Part shown: piece after piece, positions 59,082 through 64,000 of the stretch | Layout: the number at the start of each line of letters is the position of its first letter | Numbering within the stretch: the stretch's first letter is position 1 | Assembly (NCBI RefSeq): GCF_014204795.1 | Contig: NZ_JACHMB010000001.1 | Location: 8,816,501 to 8,880,500, forward strand | DNA: 64,000 nt | Direction: 5' to 3' | Source of the DNA: Nonomuraea jabiensis | Lineage (GTDB): Bacteria > Actinomycetota > Actinomycetes > Streptosporangiales > Streptosporangiaceae | Notes under the pieces: generated by a model | Told to the model about the DNA's origin: nothing | Seen by the model: the letters and a program-made list of their open reading frames with translations, nothing else | The model's database searches: none | Made by a program: the position numbers and the translations under genes

Positions 59082-60320
59082 ATCGAGCACGTCACCACGG
59101 TCGTCATCGGCGCGGGCCACGCCGGTCTCGCCGCGAGCCACTTCCTCGGCGAACGGTCGATCGATCACCTGGTGATCGAGCGCGGCGAGGTGGCCAACTC
59201 ATGGCGGCACGAGCGCTGGGACTCCTTCCGCCTGCTCACCCCCAACTGGCAGAGCCGCCTGCCGGGCCTTCGCTACGAGGGCCCGGACCCCGACGGCTAC
59301 ATGACCACGAAGGAGGTGACGCAGTTCATCGAGCGCTTCGCCGCGTTCTCCCGGGCTCCCGTCCGTACCGGCACGAACGTCACCTCCGTCCGGCGCAGCG
59401 GCGACGGATACCGGGTGACGACGAGCCGCGGCGAGCTGCGCTGCCGGACGGTCGTCATCGCCAGCGGAGCCTGCAACCGGCCGGCGGTGCCGCAGTTCGG
59501 CGACGCGGTGCCGCCGTCCGTCGAGCAGCTGACGCCGTTCGGCTACCGTGCCCCCGATCGGCTCCCCGACGGCGGCGTGCTCGTGGTGGGAGCGTCGGCG
59601 ACCGGCGTGCAACTGGCCGCCGAGCTGCGCGGGTCCGGCCGGCCGGTGACCCTCTCGGTGGGGGAGCACGTGCGGCTGCCCCGCACCTACCGCGGGCGCG
59701 ACGTGCTGTGGTGGATGGACGTCTCGGGCGTGTGGGACCAGCGGTACGACGAGGTCGACGATCTGGCGCGGGCCCGGCGGCTGCCCTCGCCCCAGCTCGC
59801 CGGCACTCCCGGACGCGCGACGCTCGACCTCAACGCGCTCACCTCGATGGGTGTCGAGCTGGTCGGCCGCTGGGCGGCCGTGCGCGACGGCGTCGCGCTG
59901 TTCTCCGGCGGGCTGCGCAACGTGTTCTCGCTCGCGGACCTCAAGATGGAGCGCCTGCTGGGCACGTTCGACGAGTGGGCGCGTACGCACGGCCGCGACG
60001 GCGAGGTCGGCCCGCCCGAGCGCTTCGCGCCGACCCGGGTGCCCGAGTCGGCGCGCCTGCGGCTCGACCTGCGCAGCGGCGAGATCCGCACGATCGTGTG
60101 GGCGACGGGGTTCCGGCCCGACTACAGCTGGCTCGACGTGCCCGTGGTCGACGAGAAGGGCCGGCTGCGCCATGACGGCGGTGTCGCCGACAGCCCGGGA
60201 CTGTACGCGCTGGGGCTGCCCGTGCTGCGGCGGCGCAGGTCCACGTTCATCCACGGCATCGAGGCCGACGCGCGCGAGGTGATCGACCACCTCGCGCGGT
60301 ACCTGGCCGGGCGCCGGTGA
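59082..60320 (+). CDS. FAD/NAD(P)-dependent flavoprotein monooxygenase-like oxidoreductase
   Basis: About 412 residues. FAD motif GAGHAGLAASHFLGE at the N-terminus, RHERWDSFRLLTPNW as in CzcO/YUC-type flavoproteins, a second NADPH motif (VVGASATGVQLAAEL) and ATGFRPDYSWL. The start is a problem: the family N-terminus begins at an ATC codon (59082) with GAAGG 8 nt upstream, and no in-frame ATG, GTG or TTG exists nearby; CTG 59067 is the alternative. It probably shares a transcript with the OsmC gene. Confidence 0.82.
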   Translation: MEHVTTVVIGAGHAGLAASHFLGERSIDHLVIERGEVANSWRHERWDSFRLLTPNWQSRLPGLRYEGPDPDGYMTTKEVTQFIERFAAFSRAPVRTGTNVTSVRRSGDGYRVTTSRGELRCRTVVIASGACNRPAVPQFGDAVPPSVEQLTPFGYRAPDRLPDGGVLVVGASATGVQLAAELRGSGRPVTLSVGEHVRLPRTYRGRDVLWWMDVSGVWDQRYDEVDDLARARRLPSPQLAGTPGRATLDLNALTSMGVELVGRWAAVRDGVALFSGGLRNVFSLADLKMERLLGTFDEWARTHGRDGEVGPPERFAPTRVPESARLRLDLRSGEIRTIVWATGFRPDYSWLDVPVVDEKGRLRHDGGVADSPGLYALGLPVLRRRRSTFIHGIEADAREVIDHLARYLAGRR

Positions 60321-60324
60321 CGGC

Positions 60325-61206
60325 TCAGCGGGTCCGCAGCACCAGCTCGCCGATCTCGGGAAGCACGGCCTCGGCGACCGAGACCTTCTCCCGGATGAGC
60401 CCGTTGGCGTGGAAGAGGTCGGCGGCGTGCTGCTGTTCGGCGACGAACTCCTCGCTGATTGGGTGCAGCCCCCACGGGCGGGTGCGCAGCGCGTGCTCCC
60501 AGGCGTCGAGGTCGCCGTCGAACAGGGCGGCCGCCTCACGCGGGTGCCCGGCGGTCCAGCGGTCGGCCTCCTGGAGCGCGGTGACGATCCTGGCCAGCTC
60601 GTCGGGCCGCTCCCGCGCGAAGTCGCGGCGGGTGAACCAGAGCGAGCGGTGGCTGAACAGGCCGTCGGTCTCCACGAGCGTCCTGGTGCGCGACTCGACC
60701 GGCGTCAGGTACGGGTAGGAGCCCACCCAGGCGTCCACGTCGCCGTTCACCAGGAGTTCGGCGGCGTTGCCGTAGGCGTCCACGGGGACGATGTCGCCCC
60801 AGCCGAGCCCGGCGCGCTCCAGGGCCAGCAGCAGCAGCGTGGTCTGCCACGAGCCGTGCCCGAGCGCCACCCGCCTGCCCTTCAGCTCCGCCACGGAGCC
60901 GATCGGCGAGTCGTCCCGCACCACCAGGCGGCCGTTCTCGACCCGCGGCTCCGAGATCGCCACGTACACGATGTCGTGCCCCTTGGCCTGGGCGGTGACC
61001 GGGGGAGTGGAGCCGGTGCCGATGAAGTCGTACCCGCCGTCGAACAGATGGTCGCCGTGCGCGGACGGCAGGTCCCGGGTGGGATCGACGCGCTCGCCCC
61101 GGCCGAGGGCGTTCAGGTCCACCCACTCCACGCCGGGCAGCAGGTCGCGGTGGCGGGCCACCCACAGGGTGTTGTTCTGCGGGAAGAAGCCGACTCGGGT
61201 GGTCAT
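60325..61206 (-). CDS. Sulfonate-type ABC substrate-binding domain protein without signal peptide
   Basis: 293 residues of the SsuA/NMT1-like fold: LFDGGYDFIGTGSTPPVTAQ, LKGRRVALGHGSWQTTLLLL and VDAWVGSYPYL. Binding proteins of this type are normally exported, but the ATG at 61206, which overlaps the LLM gene stop by 4 nt, gives a mature-like N-terminus (MTTRVGFFPQNN) with no signal sequence or lipobox. The in-frame codons upstream are Arg/Pro-rich out-of-frame sequence. It may act inside the cell or be secreted by another route. Confidence 0.82.
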   Translation of the reverse strand: MTTRVGFFPQNNTLWVARHRDLLPGVEWVDLNALGRGERVDPTRDLPSAHGDHLFDGGYDFIGTGSTPPVTAQAKGHDIVYVAISEPRVENGRLVVRDDSPIGSVAELKGRRVALGHGSWQTTLLLLALERAGLGWGDIVPVDAYGNAAELLVNGDVDAWVGSYPYLTPVESRTRTLVETDGLFSHRSLWFTRRDFARERPDELARIVTALQEADRWTAGHPREAAALFDGDLDAWEHALRTRPWGLHPISEEFVAEQQHAADLFHANGLIREKVSVAEAVLPEIGELVLRTR

Positions 61207-62303
61207 GAGGTGCGTCCTTTCAGTAGCGGCAAGACGTGGCGGCCCACGCGGCGGGCCTCTTCGAGATGGGGGACCCCGGCCAGGATGAAGGCGTCCACGC
61301 CGAGGTCCAGGAGCTGGTCGAGGCGTTCGGCGACCTGGTGGTAGTCGCCGACCAGGCCGAAGGCGGGGCCGTCGCGCAGCTGGCTGAACCCGCCCCACAC
61401 GTTGGGGGCGACCTCCAGGGCGCGGGGGTCGTCCCCGGCCCCGGCCAGGAAGGAGCGGCTGCGCCGCACGCCGACGGAGTCACCCCCGCCGGAGTCGCCG
61501 CCGCGCGGCCTGGCCGCCCAGCCCTGCCGGATCTCCTCCCACGCCTCCTCCTCGCTCTCGCGGGCCAGCACGTCCACGCGCACGGCGAACCGGGGCGGCG
61601 TGGCGCTGTGCGCGCGCACGGCGTCGAACTTCTCCGCCAGCGCGTCGAACGGCTCCAGCCACGACAGGTAGTAGTCGGCGTGCCGGCCGGCGGCGTCGAT
61701 GGCGGCGGGGGAGGAGCCGGAGAAGAAGATCTCCGGGAACGGCTGCCCGGCCAGCTCCTCCGGCAGGCCCGCGTCCTCCACCTGGTAGAAGCGGCCATGA
61801 TGGGTGTGCCCGCCCTGCCAGACGCCCTTGAGCACGTCCAGGAACTCCGACGTCCGCGCGTAGCGGTCGTCGTGGTCCACCTTGTCGCCCCACCAGAGCT
61901 GCGCGGGACCGCCGCCGCCGGAGATGACGTTGTAGACGATCCGGCCGCCGGTCGCCCGTTGCAGCGTGGCCGTCATCCGGGCCGCCTGCACCGGATGCAG
62001 GAACCCTGGCTGGAAGGCCACCATGAAGCGGTAGGAGGTGGTCTCGCGGGCCAGCGTCGCGGCGGCGGCCCACGGGTCGTCGGTGTGCGGGAAGTTCGGC
62101 AGCAGCCCCCCGACGAAGCCGGACTCCTCGGCCGCCCGCGCGACCTCGCCCATGTAGTCGGCGTGGGTGTAGCCGTCGTCGCGGCCGTCCCGCGTGCCGG
62201 GGGCGGTGCCGCCCGGGGCGAAACCGCCGCGGCTGCGGACCCTGCGGCGCAGCGACGGCTGGTCGCCCTCCATGTGGATGCGCCAGTAGATGTCAACCGG
62301 CAA
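61203..62303 (-). CDS. LLM-class flavin monooxygenase, alkanesulfonate monooxygenase-like (SsuD type)
   Basis: 366 residues of the luciferase-like TIM barrel. VDIYWRIHMEGD at the N-terminus, FMVAFQPGFLHP, TGGRIVYNVISGG (FMN site) and FPEIFFSGSS are as in SsuD enzymes, which release sulfite from sulfonates with FMNH2. The TTG at 62303 gives the family N-terminus and overlaps the previous gene by 11 nt; an ATG at 62327 adds eight unrelated residues. The FMN reductase partner is not intact nearby (see the mini-gene at 63093). Confidence 0.88.
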   Translation of the reverse strand: MPVDIYWRIHMEGDQPSLRRRVRSRGGFAPGGTAPGTRDGRDDGYTHADYMGEVARAAEESGFVGGLLPNFPHTDDPWAAAATLARETTSYRFMVAFQPGFLHPVQAARMTATLQRATGGRIVYNVISGGGGPAQLWWGDKVDHDDRYARTSEFLDVLKGVWQGGHTHHGRFYQVEDAGLPEELAGQPFPEIFFSGSSPAAIDAAGRHADYYLSWLEPFDALAEKFDAVRAHSATPPRFAVRVDVLARESEEEAWEEIRQGWAARPRGGDSGGGDSVGVRRSRSFLAGAGDDPRALEVAPNVWGGFSQLRDGPAFGLVGDYHQVAERLDQLLDLGVDAFILAGVPHLEEARRVGRHVLPLLKGRTS

Positions 62304-63096
62304 GAGCCTGCTCCTTGAGGTGCTCACCGAGGTGGTAGCCGTCCTCGGTACGGACGAAGAACTCGCTCACGCCGCGGCGGGCGTACTCCTCCACGCGCTC
62401 CTCCACGCGGTCGAGCGAGGCCAGGTGGACGCCGTAGCGCAGGCCGGGCAGCTCGGGGACGAGGGCCTCCAGGTCGTCGCCCTCGGCGAAGACGTGCACG
62501 TCCGCGTGCCGCCGCGACAGGGCGAGGGCCTCGGGACAGGTGCCGGAGAGCTGCACCTCGGGGAAGGGCGACGCCGACAGCGGCGGGCCGAACCCGCCCG
62601 CGGCGACCTCGTAGAAGTCGCCCCGGAAGTCGAACGGCCCGCCGTGCCAGACGCCCTTGGCCACGGCCAGGAACTCGCCGGCGCGGGCATAACGGTCGGG
62701 GCCGGTCAGGAAGTCGCCCTGCGCCCTGGCCACGGCCGGGTCCAGGTCCACCGCGAGCCGCCAGCCCAGCCGGCCGGCGGCGAAACGCTGCAGCGAGGCC
62801 GAGAGCTTGGCGGCGTAGACGGGGGTGGCGGCCGCGGCGTGGAACCCGGCGACCACGCGCAGGTGCCGGGTACGGCGCAGCGCGTTCGCGGCGACGGTCA
62901 GAGACTCCTGCCCGCCGGGGTCGAACGGCACCAGCGCCCCCGCCAGCCCCGCCAGGTCAGCGGCCACGGCGGCCCGGCCGGCCGGATCGGTCAGGGCGGG
63001 CCGCACGTCGGTGACGAACGCGGGCAGCTCCGGCGCGGCGGCGCTCCTGGTGGGCAGGACGACGTGGAAGCGGGTCGTCGCGGGGCGGGTCATCAT
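62293..63096 (-). CDS. Divergent LLM-class flavin-dependent protein
   Basis: 267 residues, shorter than SsuD (about 360-380). It keeps VVAGFHAAAATPVYAAKL, FAAGRLGWRLAVDLDP and the RYARAGEFLAVAKGVW block, but the helical insertion region is reduced and the C-terminus is short. It may be a non-catalytic partner of the neighbouring SsuD-like enzyme or have a new substrate. Start at ATG 63096 (a second ATG follows at once), overlapping the mini-gene stop by 4 nt. Confidence 0.8.
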   Translation of the reverse strand: MMTRPATTRFHVVLPTRSAAAPELPAFVTDVRPALTDPAGRAAVAADLAGLAGALVPFDPGGQESLTVAANALRRTRHLRVVAGFHAAAATPVYAAKLSASLQRFAAGRLGWRLAVDLDPAVARAQGDFLTGPDRYARAGEFLAVAKGVWHGGPFDFRGDFYEVAAGGFGPPLSASPFPEVQLSGTCPEALALSRRHADVHVFAEGDDLEALVPELPGLRYGVHLASLDRVEERVEEYARRGVSEFFVRTEDGYHLGEHLKEQALAG

Positions 63097-63152
63097 GCCA
63101 CCGCCGCCAGGGCGCCGGTGCAGGGGCTGCCGGAGATCAGCAGGACGGCCAT
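63093..63152 (-). CDS. 19-residue mini-gene, possible relic of an FMN reductase
   Basis: A complete frame MAVLLISGSPCTGALAAVA starts one base after the ATPase stop and overlaps the LLM gene by ATGA, so it fits exactly between two operon genes. Its SGSP is the FMN-phosphate motif of SsuE-type NADPH:FMN reductases, whose N-terminus looks like this. About 160 residues are missing. It may be a deletion relic preserved for translational coupling, or a real small peptide. Confidence 0.5.
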   Translation of the reverse strand: MAVLLISGSPCTGALAAVA

Positions 63153-63153
63153 G

Positions 63154-63918
63154 TCAGCTCTTTCCCAGGAGTTCGGTGGAAACGGGCGGCGTGCCCGCGT
63201 GGGTGTCGACGCCGAGGTCGGCGAGCAGGCGGCGGCGCAGCTCCACGAAGACCGGGTCCGTCCGGTCGCGCGGACGGTCGAGGCCGACCCGCAGGTCCGT
63301 GACGAACCGGCCCTCGCGCAGCACCGCGATCCGGTCGGCGAGCAGGATCGCCTCCTCGACGTCGTGCGTGACCAGCACCACGGCCGGGCGGTGCCGGGCG
63401 CACAACTCGGCGATCAGGTCCTGCATGTGCAGCCGGGTGAGCGCGTCGAGCGCGGCGAACGGCTCGTCCAGCAGGAGCAGCTCCGGCTCGCGTACCAGGG
63501 CCCTGGCCAGCGCCACCCGCTGGGCCTCGCCACCGGACAGCGTCGCGGGCCAGGCGTCGGCGTGCCGGCTCAGGCCCACCTCCGCCAGTGCCTCGAGCCC
63601 CTTGGCGCGGGCGGAGCGGCCCTGCCCGATGATCACGTTCGCGAGCGCGCGCTTGGAGGGGATGAGCCGCGGCTCCTGGAAGACGACCGTGCGCACCGGG
63701 GGTACCAGCACGGTTCCGCCGGTGGCGGCGTCCAGGCCGGCGAGGATGCGCAGCAGCGTGGTCTTGCCCGTGCCGCTCGCGCCGAGCAGCGCGAGGAACT
63801 CGCCCCGGCGCACGTCCAGGTCCACGCCGTCGAGCACGGCGCGCTCGCCGAAGACCTTGCGCAGCCCTCTCGTCCGTACGGCGAGCCCCGCCGGCTCCGG
63901 GCTCAGCTTTGGCGTCAT
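63154..63918 (-). CDS. ABC transporter ATP-binding protein, SsuB/nitrate-sulfonate type
   Basis: 254 residues. Walker A is GASGTGKTT, the signature LSGGEAQRVALARAL, Walker B LLLLDEPFAALD, and THDVEEAILLADRI is typical of sulfonate/taurine/nitrate importers. ATG 63918 overlaps the permease stop by 4 nt; an upstream GTG at 63942 is less likely. With the permease it should import an organosulfonate. Confidence 0.9.
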   Translation of the reverse strand: MTPKLSPEPAGLAVRTRGLRKVFGERAVLDGVDLDVRRGEFLALLGASGTGKTTLLRILAGLDAATGGTVLVPPVRTVVFQEPRLIPSKRALANVIIGQGRSARAKGLEALAEVGLSRHADAWPATLSGGEAQRVALARALVREPELLLLDEPFAALDALTRLHMQDLIAELCARHRPAVVLVTHDVEEAILLADRIAVLREGRFVTDLRVGLDRPRDRTDPVFVELRRRLLADLGVDTHAGTPPVSTELLGKS

Positions 63919-64000
63919 CGGATGCTCACCGCCCTGCGCCACGGCATCGTTCCCCGTTCGACCAGCCGCAGCGCCAGGTCGGCCAGCAGCCCGATCACGG
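63915..64000 (-). CDS. ABC permease, C-terminal end (5' part outside window)
   Basis: The last 28 codons are visible: VIGLLADLALRLVERG, a TMPWRRA segment and a stop at 63915. This is the C-terminus expected of SsuC-type permeases, and the 4-nt overlap with the ATPase start supports the assignment. The rest lies beyond the right edge. Confidence 0.75.
   Translation of the reverse strand, partial: VIGLLADLALRLVERGTMPWRRAVSIR

Overview
The window is high-GC DNA with actinobacterial features: GTG and TTG starts, ATGA/GTGA gene overlaps, and many TetR, GntR (YtrA-type), WYL and LLM-flavin proteins. The gene families fit a filamentous actinomycete of the Streptosporangiaceae/Nonomuraea type, but that assignment is an inference with no marker gene behind it. 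I see no rRNA, tRNA, CRISPR array, intact insertion sequence or replication origin.

Layout. 0-2.3 kb: a ferredoxin reductase (cut by the window edge) and a 3Fe-4S ferredoxin, probably a P450 redox chain, divergent from a TetR gene; then the frameshifted remains of an AraC gene. 2.3-9.9 kb: aerobic phenylacetate degradation, with paaABCDE on the minus strand, paaZ and paaG on the plus strand, and a TetR repressor of the PaaR type. At the 3' end of the paaABCDE operon sits a chimera that joins a thiolase start to the C-terminal domain of a 3-hydroxyacyl-CoA dehydrogenase. 10-13.6 kb: a choline-oxidation-like set (GMC dehydrogenase, aldehyde dehydrogenase) divergent from a GbsR-type regulator. 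13.6-20 kb: a YtrA-type GntR/ABC exporter module surrounded by broken genes (Lrp, MHS transporter, LysR, phosphotransferase and permease fragments), plus intact AraC, NmrA-like and small hypothetical genes. 20-25 kb: a LacI-controlled sugar locus (MFS transporter, GH2 glycosidase). 25-33.9 kb: SDR/TetR, AlkZ-like, VOC/WYL, PhyH dioxygenase/AraC, membrane, MOSC and APH(3'')-type genes.

33.9-42.9 kb is the most distinctive block. It runs GT2-GtrA, GT39, an OmpR-type two-component pair, a VTC-domain protein, a DUF4956 membrane protein and a CotH-kinase protein, all co-directional and closed by a strong hairpin. It looks like a regulated cell-surface glycosylation or phosphorylation system.

43-55.4 kb: a drug-efflux MFS with its TetR, a second SDR/TetR pair, a serine hydrolase with a divergent hybrid regulator, and a second YtrA module. 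In this second module an ABC ATPase and permease are fused into one operon with two lipoproteins (S41 protease, alpha/beta hydrolase). A TetR/MDR oxidoreductase pair follows. 55.4-64 kb: sulfur metabolism, with metX-metY and a CoA-binding protein, then OsmC and a flavoprotein. The last operon is sulfonate-type: ABC permease and ATPase, a 19-residue mini-gene, two LLM flavin monooxygenases, and a substrate-binding protein with no signal peptide. It runs off the right edge.

Most regulators here have a clear dyad operator beside the start codon, so much of the local control circuitry can be read from the sequence.
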